This document shows, one piece after another, positions 41,079 through 49,802 of a stretch of DNA of 51,179 nt. The notes under the pieces are model-generated. The model searched no databases, was not told the DNA's origin, and was given only the letters and a program-made list of their open reading frames with translations. The stretch is from CAYWMP01 sp964459445 (GTDB taxonomy: Bacteria > Desulfobacterota > DSM-4660 > Desulfatiglandales > HGW-15). The stretch covers positions 1 through 51,179 of the forward strand of contig CAYWMP010000017.1 in the NCBI GenBank assembly GCA_964459445.1, given 5' to 3'. Position 1 is the stretch's first letter, and every line of letters starts with the position of its first letter. The translations under genes were made by a program, and so were the position numbers.

Positions 41079-42860
41079 TTAGCCTATCTGTACGGCCCCG
41101 AACTTGCATTTTTCATAACAGGTCCGGCATTTAACACATTTTGGCTGATCGATGTAATGCGCTTCCTTCTTTTCACCGGTTATTGCATCTGCCGGACAAT
41201 TTCGCGCACAGACGGTGCATCCGGTACATTTTACTTCATCGATGGTAAAAGTCGTCAGCGCTTTGCATACCCCGGCCGGACAACGTTTATCTTCGATGTG
41301 GGCATCATATTCGTTGCGAAAATACTGAAGCGTGGATAAAACCGGGTTCGGTGCCGTGGTACCCAGAGCGCATAGAGACGCATCTTTTATCATGGAGGAC
41401 AACTCTTCCAATAAGTCGATATGCTCCGGCGTTCCATTTCCTTCCGTAATCTCGTTCAGCAGGCGCACCATCTGGGCGACACCCTCTCGGCATGGAGTGC
41501 ATTGGCCGCATCCTTCGTCCTTGCAAAAATCCAGGAAATATTTGGCCACATCCAACATACAGGTGTCCTCGTCCATGACGATCATACCGCCGGAGCCCAT
41601 CATGGAGCCGGCTTCGCTCAGATGTTCATAATCCACCGGCATGTCAAGGTGGCTGGCAGGTATGCATCCGCCCGATGGCCCACCGGTTTGAACCGCCTTG
41701 AATTTTTTCCTATTCGGAATGCCGCCGCCGATTTCAAAGATGATATCCCGCAACGGAATACCCATAGGAACCTCCACCAGACCGGTGTTGTTGATTTTGC
41801 CCACCAGCGAAAACACCTTGGTTCCCTTACTGCCTTCACTGCCGATTTTGGCATACCACTTTGATCCTTTTGCTAGAATTAGCGGCACATTTGCCCATGT
41901 TTCAACATTGTTCAGATTGCTGGGCTTGCCCCAGAGGCCGCGATCCGTCGTGTGCACATATTTCGGCCGCGGCTCACCGGCCTTGTCTTCAATGGATGTC
42001 ATTAACGCCGTGGATTCACCACAGACAAATGCACCGGCGCCAAGCTTGACTTGGATATCGAAATTGAAATCCGTCTCGAAGATGTTTTTTCCTAAATAAT
42101 CTCGCTCACGGGCCTGATTCAGGGCCAGACGAAGACGGTCCACAGCCAAAGGATATTCGGCCCGAATATAAACATAGCCTTCATGGGCTCCGATGGCAAA
42201 AGCCCCAATGATCATCCCTTCTATGACCGCATGCGGGTTTCCCTCGATGATGGATCGGTCCATAAAGGCCCCGGGATCACCTTCATCTGCATTGCATAGA
42301 ACATACTTTACCTCTCCGCTAGCCCTGCGGCAGCTCTCCCACTTGACACCGGCCGAAAAACCGCCTCCTCCCCGACCCCGCAAACCGGATTCTTTAATGA
42401 TGCCGATGACTTGCTCAGGTCCTATCTTTAAGGCCTTGCGGGCGGACCGGTAGCCGCCGGCGGTGATATATTCATCAATGGATTCGGGATCTATCCGGCC
42501 GCAGTCTTTTAGCACCAGCTTTTGTTGTTTGCTATGGAAGGCATGATAGTCTTCTTTTACCAACCATTTGCTGACGGGCTGACCCCCAATGATATGTTCG
42601 GCGACAATTTTTTCTACCCTTTCCGACGTGATAAACTGGTAGGTTGCTATCTGACCGTTAACGGCGACATCTACGAGCACATCTTTGGCGCAAAAACCCC
42701 GACAGCCCACCTTATGGGTTCGAGCTCCAACTTTGGCCTTCAGCTCATTTTTCACCAGAGCCTGCTCAAATGCCTCTATGACCTTATATCCTCCGGCTGC
42801 AACTCCGCCCGTGCCTGTACAGACACTTATCACGATTTCCTTGGTGCCTTTTGAGTTCAT
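41079..42860 (-). CDS. NuoF/HndC-like NADH-binding flavoprotein subunit
   Basis: The 593-residue protein has an N-terminal thioredoxin-like [2Fe-2S] domain and the NADH/FMN core of complex I subunit F: GLRGRGGGGFSAGVKWE, NADEGDPGAFMDRSI and the SLBB region (GGIPNRKKFKAVQTGGPSGG). The N3-type cluster motif CGQCTPCREG is present, and two C-terminal [4Fe-4S] sites (CTGCTVCARNCP and CVKCRTCYEKC). It oxidises or reduces NAD(H) through FMN. Oddity: the first cluster motif reads CTGTGGVAAGG, where a second Cys is expected, so only three of the usual four Cys remain (the later pair is CRGFC). Next to NuoE- and NuoG-like genes it forms a soluble NADH module. Confidence 0.9.
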   Translation of the reverse strand: MNSKGTKEIVISVCTGTGGVAAGGYKVIEAFEQALVKNELKAKVGARTHKVGCRGFCAKDVLVDVAVNGQIATYQFITSERVEKIVAEHIIGGQPVSKWLVKEDYHAFHSKQQKLVLKDCGRIDPESIDEYITAGGYRSARKALKIGPEQVIGIIKESGLRGRGGGGFSAGVKWESCRRASGEVKYVLCNADEGDPGAFMDRSIIEGNPHAVIEGMIIGAFAIGAHEGYVYIRAEYPLAVDRLRLALNQARERDYLGKNIFETDFNFDIQVKLGAGAFVCGESTALMTSIEDKAGEPRPKYVHTTDRGLWGKPSNLNNVETWANVPLILAKGSKWYAKIGSEGSKGTKVFSLVGKINNTGLVEVPMGIPLRDIIFEIGGGIPNRKKFKAVQTGGPSGGCIPASHLDMPVDYEHLSEAGSMMGSGGMIVMDEDTCMLDVAKYFLDFCKDEGCGQCTPCREGVAQMVRLLNEITEGNGTPEHIDLLEELSSMIKDASLCALGTTAPNPVLSTLQYFRNEYDAHIEDKRCPAGVCKALTTFTIDEVKCTGCTVCARNCPADAITGEKKEAHYIDQPKCVKCRTCYEKCKFGAVQIG

Positions 42861-42968
42861 TCTTCAGACCTTCGAAAATTGGGAGGCTATCAAAAGTGCC
42901 CCAAATAGTTTGTATGCTCTTGTCAAAACCAGGACAGCAGCCTCTATCGTAAAACTACCAGTCCCAAA

Positions 42969-43038
42969 TGGAGTACTGGGGTGTTGGAGTGTTGATAATT
43001 TTTTCAATTACTCCAATACGCCAGTATTCCATCACTCC
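42969..43038. repeat. Inverted word-like repeat (TGGAGTACTGGGGTGTTGG family)
   Basis: TGGAGTACTGGGGTGTTGGA and GTGTTG are answered by CTCCAATACGCCAGTATTCC and ATCACTCCA on the other side of a T-rich loop. It can form a hairpin between the NuoE- and NuoF-like genes. Confidence 0.6.
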
Positions 43039-43053
43039 AGAACTACCGCAATG

Positions 43054-43506
43054 CTATTTGTATTTTGTCAGAAGTTGGCCAACCTGTTTGGGGGTTACTT
43101 TGGAATGGGTGTCCTCGCTGATCACCACCGCAGGGGCTAAACTACAGGCACCGATGCAGCGAACTTCTTCCAGTGAAAAATTCATATCATCAGTGCTTTC
43201 TCCAACATCGATATTGAGCTTGCGCTTCATTTCATCCATAACTTTTTCAGCCCCTTTAACATGGCACGCCGTACCAAGGCACACACAAATCACATTCTTG
43301 CCCTTGGGTTTAAGGCTGAACCGATTATAGAAGTTGGCAATACTGTAAATTTGAGTAATTGGTATTACCGCTTTTTTCGAGATGTATCGTAGCTCCTCTT
43401 CGGGCAGATAATGGAAATGATTCTGAACTTCATGCAGAATCGCGATGAGGTTGCCCTTTGTTTCCGGAAATTTAGACAAAATAGAACTAATTGTAGTCAC
43501 ATCCAT
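43054..43506 (-). CDS. NuoE/HndA-like [2Fe-2S] subunit
   Basis: The 150-residue protein is a complete NuoE-type subunit. The N-terminal helical part (LIAILHEVQNHFHYLPEEEL, IYSIANFYNRFSLKPKGKN) is followed by the thioredoxin-like [2Fe-2S] domain with the four ligands in CLGTACHVKGA and VRCIGACSLAP. It pairs with NuoF to pass electrons from NADH. The gene is separated by 193 bases, including a repeat hairpin, from the NuoF-like gene, and follows the second ferredoxin gene. The ribosome binding site is weak. Confidence 0.9.
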   Translation of the reverse strand: MDVTTISSILSKFPETKGNLIAILHEVQNHFHYLPEEELRYISKKAVIPITQIYSIANFYNRFSLKPKGKNVICVCLGTACHVKGAEKVMDEMKRKLNIDVGESTDDMNFSLEEVRCIGACSLAPAVVISEDTHSKVTPKQVGQLLTKYK

Positions 43507-43602
43507 TAAGCATAGCCCTCATTAAACATGCTCCAAATTGAAATTTCTTTAAGCGTTCACAGGTTCAGAGTTGACGTGGACCCTGAACGGTTAACCTATA
43601 TT

Positions 43603-44124
43603 TTATTCCAGGGCTGCTATGCCTTTCGTGGAGGCCATGGCCTTGGCATAACGATCTCTTTTTACTAATGGGAGTCTCTCGGTTCTATCAAAATTAAGGC
43701 AATGGGTGGTACAGACCGCAACACATGCCGGCTTAAGGCCCCTGTCAATACGTTCCATACAGTAATCACACTTAACCACCTTGCCTATTTCCTGATTCCA
43801 CTGAGGCGCGCCCCAGGGGCAGGCGGAGATACAGGTTTTGCAACCGACACAAAGGTTGTGATCCACAAAAACGATACCATCATGCGGTCTTCTCTGCATG
43901 GCTCCTGTGGGACAAGCAGCTATACACCAGGGATTTTCGCAGTGAAAACAGGGCATAAAAACAAAGGATGCCCGTGGTCTCTCATTAATGAATCTGGGGC
44001 CCACGTGAATTATCTGGCAGAGTTTCGGCCCCGGAGGCAAACCTTTATTGATTTTGCATTGAATTTCGCATGAATGACAGCCGATACATTTTTGTTGATC
44101 CTGCAACATAAAGTACCTACTCAT
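43603..44124 (-). CDS. Four-cluster ferredoxin subunit (DmsB/PhsB type), copy 2
   Basis: The 173-residue protein has four [4Fe-4S] motifs of the DMSO-reductase B-subunit type: CIGCHSCEIQCK, CFHCENPWCIAACP, CVGCKTCISACP and the split CDYCM...CVAVC. It carries electrons to the molybdenum subunit encoded just upstream on this strand. It is a close paralogue of the 46304-46807 product (shared ACPTGAMQRRP and DGIVFVDH). No signal peptide is present. GGAGG precedes the ATG by six bases. Confidence 0.9.
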   Translation of the reverse strand: MSRYFMLQDQQKCIGCHSCEIQCKINKGLPPGPKLCQIIHVGPRFINERPRASFVFMPCFHCENPWCIAACPTGAMQRRPHDGIVFVDHNLCVGCKTCISACPWGAPQWNQEIGKVVKCDYCMERIDRGLKPACVAVCTTHCLNFDRTERLPLVKRDRYAKAMASTKGIAALE

Positions 44125-44137
44125 TATTAACCTCCAT

Positions 44138-44176
44138 AAAATCGTTTTACGATTTTATATTTCGCGGCTTCGCCGC
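44138..44176. promoter_or_regulatory. Two short hairpins between molybdo-subunit B and its ferredoxin
   Basis: AAAATCGTTTTACGATTTT (44138-44156) and GCGGCTTCGCCGC (44164-44176) are both perfect hairpins. Inside the operon they could pause or partly end transcription or protect the mRNA; a repeat origin is equally possible. Confidence 0.4.
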
Positions 44177-44203
44177 TTTCAATTGAATTCTAGATACATT
44201 TGT

Positions 44204-46288
44204 CTATGCCGGTTTCACGGTTACAAGCGTATCGTGTAAGGCCGGGCTCCCGCCGATCATATCAGAGATGTTCTCCTGCAAAACAGCGTCGGACACCCCT
44301 CTATTATAAGACCGGCTAGCCAGTTTGGCTTCATGGCCGAAACCATGGAGCATGAAAACGGCCTCCGGATGGATAAGATCAGTTACAAATGCCCGAATCT
44401 TACCGGACCCGACCCGGGAAGATATCTCTACTAAATCACCATCCTTGATACCAAGCTCCGCTGCTTTATCTTCATTGATCCAGAGAACATTCTCCGGAAC
44501 GATTTCGCTCAGGTAGGGGTTATTCTGGGTGGACACATGGGTATGGAGGGCATTTCTCCCCACAACAAGCCTGAACAGGCCCTTAGAAGGTCTGGTCACA
44601 GGTTCATAGGCTGGAAAAGACTCAAATCCCGCATTTTCCAGGAGGGAAGATCTAAATTCAATCTTTCCTGAAGGTGTCATGAATTTGATACCGTTTTTGC
44701 GATCCCAAAAAATCTGCTTTTTCCCATAGGCAACAAATCCCTTAGCATCGAAGTCTTCTATTTTAAAGCCCGTGGGCTCCAGTTGCCAGCGCACCAGATC
44801 TTCCATGTTTTTATAGGGGAAATACTTTCCAATACCTATCCGCTCACCGATCTGTTTCAGGATCATCGCTCCATCACGGGTATCATAGCGAGGACTGACC
44901 ACCTGTTTTCTGAGAAACATCTGGGGTTTTAGTCCATTGGCCTGCTGGATACAGTCCGTGCGCTCAAGATAGGTGGATTCAGGAAGGATAACATCCGCAT
45001 ACCAGGCAATATTACTGTAGTTAATGTCGATGGCCACGATCAGATCCAGCTTGTCTAAGGCCTTTTTTGTAAGGTTTGTATCGGGTATGGACATCAATGG
45101 ATCAAAACGATAAGCAATCAATGCCTTAATGGGATAAGGGTCCTCATTCAGAATGGCATGGGGCAACATCTGACCGACACCATGATTTGGATCGGGCAGA
45201 GGAAAGTCAGGGGTTCCCACTTTGTCGAATCGGGGCACTTTAATTTCGGAGAACTTCTGTTCAGTAAGCTTCCTTGCGGGCTTTCCCCCTTCTTCCCCCG
45301 GGCCTTTCTTGAAAAAGAAGCCCCCTTCCGCCTCAACGCTGCCCATGAGCGAGTTGAGTATCATTATGGAGCGGCGCACATAGATCTCGTTTGCATGATT
45401 GGCGCCCCTATAACCGAAATGAAAGATGACATTGGGCTTATCCCTGTCCACCCTCCGCGCCAGGTCAACGATCGCTCCGGCAGCAATGCCCGTTTCTTCC
45501 TCAGCCCATTCCGGTGTATATGGGCTGACAAAGTCCTGAAGATCGGATAAACCCTCGACCCACCTGTTGACATATTCGGCGTCGTATAATCTCTCTTTGA
45601 GTATCACGTGAATAAGGGCATAGTTGAGGGCCAAATCGGTACCCGGACGGATCATCCAATATCGGCGAGCCTTGGTGGCGGTGACGGTTACCCTGGGATC
45701 GATATAGGTTAGTTCGGCCCCCTTTACCAGGGCGTCCATCAGATTTCTGACCTCTTTTACTGAAACCGCCTCAAAGAAATTGCGTCCATACAAAATAATG
45801 TGCTTGGTCTTTTTATAGTGCATGCTCATCTGGGCGTCCGTATAGCCGAAAAGGGAGCGGCAGGCCGTATTGACCGATCCTTTGCAGAGGGCATCATGGG
45901 TGAAATGGTTCGGGGATTTAATCGCCTTGAGAAGCGTTTTACTGACATGTGTGGCCAGTTGCGTACGCTCGCCGACAACGACACTATGTCCCCCATGTTG
46001 TTCAATGATGGGCTTCAATTTTTCAGCTACATAATCAAATGCCTCCTCCCAGCTCACTTTTTTCCAGTGACCGGCCCCTCGCTCGCCGGCCCGAATCATG
46101 GGATGCTGCACCCTTTCATCGTCGTAGAGCAGGGAGATGCCGGCGGCCCCTCGCGGACACAGGCTTCCCTCCATCCCTGCCACATGCGGATTGCCCTCTA
46201 TCCACTTGACCTGACTGTCTTTCTCAATGACCCTGATGGGGCATCGTATGGAGCACATAAAACATAAGCTGTACACCTCTTTTTCCAT
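44204..46288 (-). CDS. Molybdopterin oxidoreductase subunit, copy B
   Basis: The 694-residue protein belongs to the DMSO-reductase superfamily, nearest by layout to thiosulfate/polysulfide reductase A subunits. A [4Fe-4S] site is formed by C9, C12, C16 and C44. HDALC at 131-135 offers C135 as likely Mo (or W) ligand. ILYGRNFFEAV, YIDPRVTVTATKARRYWMIRPGTD and the C-terminal THVSTQNNPYLSEI are the pterin-binding regions. There is no twin-arginine signal, so the enzyme is cytoplasmic, unlike PhsA or PsrA. No NrfD-type membrane subunit is encoded nearby; electrons probably go to the NuoEF-like module. Substrate unknown. Confidence 0.85.
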   Translation of the reverse strand: MEKEVYSLCFMCSIRCPIRVIEKDSQVKWIEGNPHVAGMEGSLCPRGAAGISLLYDDERVQHPMIRAGERGAGHWKKVSWEEAFDYVAEKLKPIIEQHGGHSVVVGERTQLATHVSKTLLKAIKSPNHFTHDALCKGSVNTACRSLFGYTDAQMSMHYKKTKHIILYGRNFFEAVSVKEVRNLMDALVKGAELTYIDPRVTVTATKARRYWMIRPGTDLALNYALIHVILKERLYDAEYVNRWVEGLSDLQDFVSPYTPEWAEEETGIAAGAIVDLARRVDRDKPNVIFHFGYRGANHANEIYVRRSIMILNSLMGSVEAEGGFFFKKGPGEEGGKPARKLTEQKFSEIKVPRFDKVGTPDFPLPDPNHGVGQMLPHAILNEDPYPIKALIAYRFDPLMSIPDTNLTKKALDKLDLIVAIDINYSNIAWYADVILPESTYLERTDCIQQANGLKPQMFLRKQVVSPRYDTRDGAMILKQIGERIGIGKYFPYKNMEDLVRWQLEPTGFKIEDFDAKGFVAYGKKQIFWDRKNGIKFMTPSGKIEFRSSLLENAGFESFPAYEPVTRPSKGLFRLVVGRNALHTHVSTQNNPYLSEIVPENVLWINEDKAAELGIKDGDLVEISSRVGSGKIRAFVTDLIHPEAVFMLHGFGHEAKLASRSYNRGVSDAVLQENISDMIGGSPALHDTLVTVKPA

Positions 46289-46303
46289 GACATTCCTCCA
46301 ACT

Positions 46304-46807
46304 TTATTCAAAGACCGCAATAGATTTTGCATGCCTTTCCCGCTTTCTCTGGGCCACATCCTCAGTTTTTCCAAAGTGAAGGCATTTGGTCACGCACTTG
46401 GCCACGCAGGCCGGTTCAAGCCCCTTATCGACCCTGTCCATGCAGTAATCGCATTTAACCACTTTTCCGGTATCAGGATTCCACTGGGGCGCGCCCCATG
46501 GACATGCGGAAATACAGGTCTTGCAGCCGACACAAAGGTCATGATCCACAAAGACAATTCCATCCTTGGGCCTTCTCTGCATAGCCCCTGTGGGACAGGC
46601 CGACACACACCACGGGTCTTCACAGTGAAAACAGGGCATAAATATATAAGCCATACGGGGAAGATTATTCACCAATTTTGGTCCCACCGGTATGATCTGA
46701 TTCAATCTGGGACCTATCGGCAGATTGTTTTTGACTTTACAGTGCGCTTCGCAACTGAAGCATCCGATGCAGCGCTTGGTATCCTGGTTGACATAGTATT
46801 TGCTCAT
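46304..46807 (-). CDS. Four-cluster ferredoxin subunit (DmsB/PhsB type), copy 1
   Basis: The start is ATG 46807, behind GGAGG; the frame could extend to 46864 but that part overlaps the upstream gene. The 167-residue product has four [4Fe-4S] motifs: CIGCFSCEAHCK, CFHCEDPWCVSACP, CVGCKTCISACP and CDYCM...CVAKC. It pairs with molybdo-subunit A, whose stop lies 27 bases upstream. It is paralogous to the 43603-44124 product, showing that the Mo/ferredoxin pair was duplicated as a unit. Confidence 0.9.
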   Translation of the reverse strand: MSKYYVNQDTKRCIGCFSCEAHCKVKNNLPIGPRLNQIIPVGPKLVNNLPRMAYIFMPCFHCEDPWCVSACPTGAMQRRPKDGIVFVDHDLCVGCKTCISACPWGAPQWNPDTGKVVKCDYCMDRVDKGLEPACVAKCVTKCLHFGKTEDVAQRKRERHAKSIAVFE

Positions 46808-46833
46808 AGCTTTTCCTCCAATCCTGAAATCTT

Positions 46834-48930
46834 TCAAGCAGCTTTTTTTACCTTGACTATGCATTCCAGCAGGGCGACGCCCCCGCCCACAGGATCATAG
46901 ACATCTAAAAGACCTGTTTCAAAACGGTAATCCCCAAGGCCCTTGTTATACCCGCGGGTCTGCCAGGGAATTTTCCTTCCGAAACCGTGAACCATAAAAA
47001 CGGTTTCAGGATGGATGAATTCGGTCACATAGGCATGAATAGTCCCCGAATGACTGCCGTCGGAAGAGGTAACTTCAACCAGGTCGTTGTTTTTAATGCC
47101 CAATTTCTCTGCTTCAGCAGCGCTTATCCAAAGGACATTCTCGGGCAGGATCTCATGCAGAACCGGGTTGTTAATGGTGCGTCCATGGGTATGGACTGGA
47201 CTGCGGCCATAGGTCAGACGGAATGTACCTGGCTTGGGTTTCTTTGGGGTCTCAAAAGGCTTGAAAGAAGGAAGACCGTTTTCCTCAAGCTTGCTTGATA
47301 CAAACTCTATTTTTTTGGACGGAGTCTTGAATTTCAGGTCCTTCATCCGATCCCACCAGACCTCCTTGTCCACCAGACTCACCGATCCCTTTTTCTCCAA
47401 GTCGGCCACAGTGACCCCTGTTCCTTTCAACTGATATTTCCAAAATTCTTCCACGTCTTTAAACTTGAAATACTCTCCAGCGCCGAGCCGTTCAGCTAAC
47501 GACTTGAAAATCCACCAATCCGGTTTGGCATTACTATGAGGTTCGATGGCCTTTTTGCGCATACGGAAAGAGGGCTTTAGACCTTTGCCGGTGCATAGCA
47601 CGCTTGATTTTTCAAGATAGGTTGCCGAGGGCAGGAGCACGTCCGCATACCATCCTGTTTCGCTGTAATTGGCATCGATGGCCACCAGCAGATCCAACTT
47701 ATCAAGGGCCTTTTTCTGCGCTTCAGGATCCGGAAGGGAAAGAAGGGGGTCATGGCGGAAGGCAATGTAGGCCTTGACCGGATAGGGATCATTTTTCAGG
47801 ATGGCAGGATAGAGCAGGTGAAGCAATCCAGGACCGGCCTCAAAGTGCTTGTGTTTCCATCCGCAACCGTCAACCCGCTTGTCCTCCGGTTTGGGAATCG
47901 TGTCCATAAGGGCATTCAGACCTTTGGCGCCGACATCGCCCGGACCTTTTTGAAAAAAGAGACCTCCGGGGGCTTCGAGACTGCCCATGAGGACATTGAG
48001 GATATAGGCCGTCCTCGAACTGTAAAAAGAATCCAGGTAACGCGCGGTCAGCCAACCCGGGTGGAAAATAACCGCGGGTCGATCTTCGGCCACCTCATGA
48101 GCAAATTCAACAATCTCACCAGCGGGAATGCCCGTCTCCTGGGCTGCCCATTCAGGAGTGTACGGGGTAACAAAGGTTTCCAGTTCCTTTAACCCAATCA
48201 CCCACTGGTTGACAAACTCGGCATCATAGAGCTTATCACGCAGGACAGCGTGGATAATCCCCAGGTTCAGAGCGTAATCCGTGCCCGGCCTCACCATCCA
48301 AAACCGGGTAGCCTTCATGGCGGTACCCGCGGCTCGAACATCTATGTAGGTTATCTTGCCCCCTCGGTCAAGGAGATCCATGACGATATTGGCATTTTTT
48401 ACACGCATGGATTCAAGGACATTTCGGCCATAAAGGACCACATGCTTGGAGCGTTTGTAGTCGTAATTGAATGTCTTGCGGCCTCCGCCAAAAAGAGAGA
48501 TTGATGCATGCTGAGTATTTCTGGCACAGGTGCAGTCATGATTGAAGTAATTTGGAGAACCAAGAGCTCTCAAAAAACTGCGGTGGAGTTCCCTGAAGGG
48601 ACCCCCGCGATCGCTTAGGGCGATGGCCCTGGCTCCATGTTTTTTAATGATGGCCGTTAGCTTTTTCGTGATGTAATCTAATGCCTCATCCCAGGTCACA
48701 TTTTTCCATTGGCCTTCCCCCCTTTTCCCCTTTCGAATCATGGGATGCTGGGGCCTTTCATAATCATACAGCATGGCGATGCCGGCCGATCCCTTGGCAC
48801 ACAGCCGTCCGGCCATCCCGGGATCGTGGGGATTTCCTTCTATCCATCGAACAACCCCGTCCTCGATATCCACCTTAATGGGGCATCTGACGGTACACAT
48901 ACCGCAAATACTGAAAACGGATTCCTTCAT
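46834..48930 (-). CDS. Molybdopterin oxidoreductase subunit, copy A
   Basis: The 698-residue protein is a paralogue of copy B with the same layout: [4Fe-4S] Cys at 9, 12, 16 and 44, and HDCTC at 131-135 with C135 aligned to the likely metal ligand of copy B. Other pterin-binding stretches are VLYGRNVLESM, YIDVRAAGTAMKATRFWMVRPGTD and HTHGRTINNPVLHEI. No Tat signal is present. Around the metal ligand the two copies differ (CTCARNTQHASIS versus ALCKGSVNTACRS), so they may act on different substrates. It is the first gene of the operon, with AAGGAG seven bases before the ATG. Confidence 0.85.
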   Translation of the reverse strand: MKESVFSICGMCTVRCPIKVDIEDGVVRWIEGNPHDPGMAGRLCAKGSAGIAMLYDYERPQHPMIRKGKRGEGQWKNVTWDEALDYITKKLTAIIKKHGARAIALSDRGGPFRELHRSFLRALGSPNYFNHDCTCARNTQHASISLFGGGRKTFNYDYKRSKHVVLYGRNVLESMRVKNANIVMDLLDRGGKITYIDVRAAGTAMKATRFWMVRPGTDYALNLGIIHAVLRDKLYDAEFVNQWVIGLKELETFVTPYTPEWAAQETGIPAGEIVEFAHEVAEDRPAVIFHPGWLTARYLDSFYSSRTAYILNVLMGSLEAPGGLFFQKGPGDVGAKGLNALMDTIPKPEDKRVDGCGWKHKHFEAGPGLLHLLYPAILKNDPYPVKAYIAFRHDPLLSLPDPEAQKKALDKLDLLVAIDANYSETGWYADVLLPSATYLEKSSVLCTGKGLKPSFRMRKKAIEPHSNAKPDWWIFKSLAERLGAGEYFKFKDVEEFWKYQLKGTGVTVADLEKKGSVSLVDKEVWWDRMKDLKFKTPSKKIEFVSSKLEENGLPSFKPFETPKKPKPGTFRLTYGRSPVHTHGRTINNPVLHEILPENVLWISAAEAEKLGIKNNDLVEVTSSDGSHSGTIHAYVTEFIHPETVFMVHGFGRKIPWQTRGYNKGLGDYRFETGLLDVYDPVGGGVALLECIVKVKKAA

Positions 48931-49278
48931 GTCTGTACTCCTTCCTCTCTATATCCTGTTTTTATTATGGTGTTGGAAACCAATCTACAAATCAAAGGGA
49001 GATCGTTGCACCACTCAGCAAATACTATGCCTAACGCAAAGTGATCCTGAGAGATTGCAGTGGGTGCTCTCTAAAGGGCAATGAACACTGGCATATCAAG
49101 CTTTTCGGATGATAAGGGGCGCCTCCATCCTAAGAAAAAAACCTTTGTGATTTGAGAAACCGCCATGAAAACCTTATCTAGTGCAAAAGAATAATTGCAC
49201 TCTTTCCATATATTTTCTATGTATAGAAGTTCGGTTTCCGAACCCGGTCGTAGGGATCACAGGGAGGATGATTGCCCC
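48931..49278. other. Divergent promoter region of the redox operon and the sensor genes
   Basis: The 348 bases should hold the promoter of the - strand oxidoreductase operon and that of the + strand sensor pair. Apart from the inverted repeat at 49181-49200 I see no clear element; a TGGCAT...GC match near 49091 has the wrong spacing for a sigma-54 promoter. Confidence 0.4.
49181..49200. promoter_or_regulatory. Inverted repeat GTGCAA-N8-TTGCAC
   Basis: Perfect 6-bp arms around eight A/T-rich bases, within the divergent spacer and about 80 bases before the membrane protein start. It has the look of a dimeric regulator site; the regulator is unknown. Confidence 0.35.
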
Positions 49279-49800
49279 ATGAAAGGTTATTGTTCAGATA
49301 TTTGCCATCAAAGGGCTTTAGATATATTTGCGGCCCTATTAAAAAAGAGGCAGCGGACCCCGCTACTATGGGCGCTCCCTGCGATTTCGGGCCTATTCCT
49401 CTACCCCGAGTCGGCATTCGCCCTTCAAGTGCACCCGACGCCCGAAGGACTCTACGCCCATCAGATTTCCCACGCCTTTCTGGTATTCAGCATGGCGATC
49501 CTGGTCTTTTGGTTACAGAAACGGAGGCTGGTTCAGGAACGGGGCTGGCGATATATTCAAGTGAGCTGTCTCCTGTTTATTCTCTGGAACATCGATGCCA
49601 TGACCGGCCACGTCATAGACTCAAAACTCGACGCCGAGGCCTTTACGGCCACGGGATTCTCAAGGGCCTTGGTAATGGAAAAAGCCATCACGCCATATTT
49701 GTACTATCTCCTTAAGCTGGACCACCTCATCTGCGTGCCGGCGATTGTTTTTCTATACCTCGGTCTAAGAAGACTCGGGTTCGGAGCCACGGAGAAATAG
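49279..49800 (+). CDS. Hypothetical membrane protein next to a histidine kinase
   Basis: From ATG 49279 the protein has 173 residues. It has about four hydrophobic segments: LLWALPAISGLFLYPESAFA (~28-47), HAFLVFSMAILVFWL (~66-80), VSCLLFILWNIDAM (~97-110) and LICVPAIVFLYLGL (~150-164). Two His residues in the membrane regions (YAHQISHAF, ATGFS..., LKLDHLICVP) could bind haem or metal, but this is a guess. It ends two bases before the kinase start, so they form an operon and it is probably the sensory partner. Starts further upstream (49195) are possible but less likely. Confidence 0.6.
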   Translation: MKGYCSDICHQRALDIFAALLKKRQRTPLLWALPAISGLFLYPESAFALQVHPTPEGLYAHQISHAFLVFSMAILVFWLQKRRLVQERGWRYIQVSCLLFILWNIDAMTGHVIDSKLDAEAFTATGFSRALVMEKAITPYLYYLLKLDHLICVPAIVFLYLGLRRLGFGATEK

Positions 49801-49802
49801 GG

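Noticed and set aside
40248..42860. NAD(P)-linked [FeFe] hydrogenase (HndABCD)
   Set aside because: The NuoG/HndD-like protein has only the Fe-S relay part; no H-cluster domain is present.
44204..48930. Formate dehydrogenase
   Set aside because: The metal-ligand region and overall layout fit thiosulfate/polysulfide-reductase-like proteins better, and no selenocysteine codon or FdhD/FdhE gene is near.
49085..49110. Sigma-54 promoter TGGCAT...GC
   Set aside because: The distance between the GG and GC elements is eight bases, not ten.
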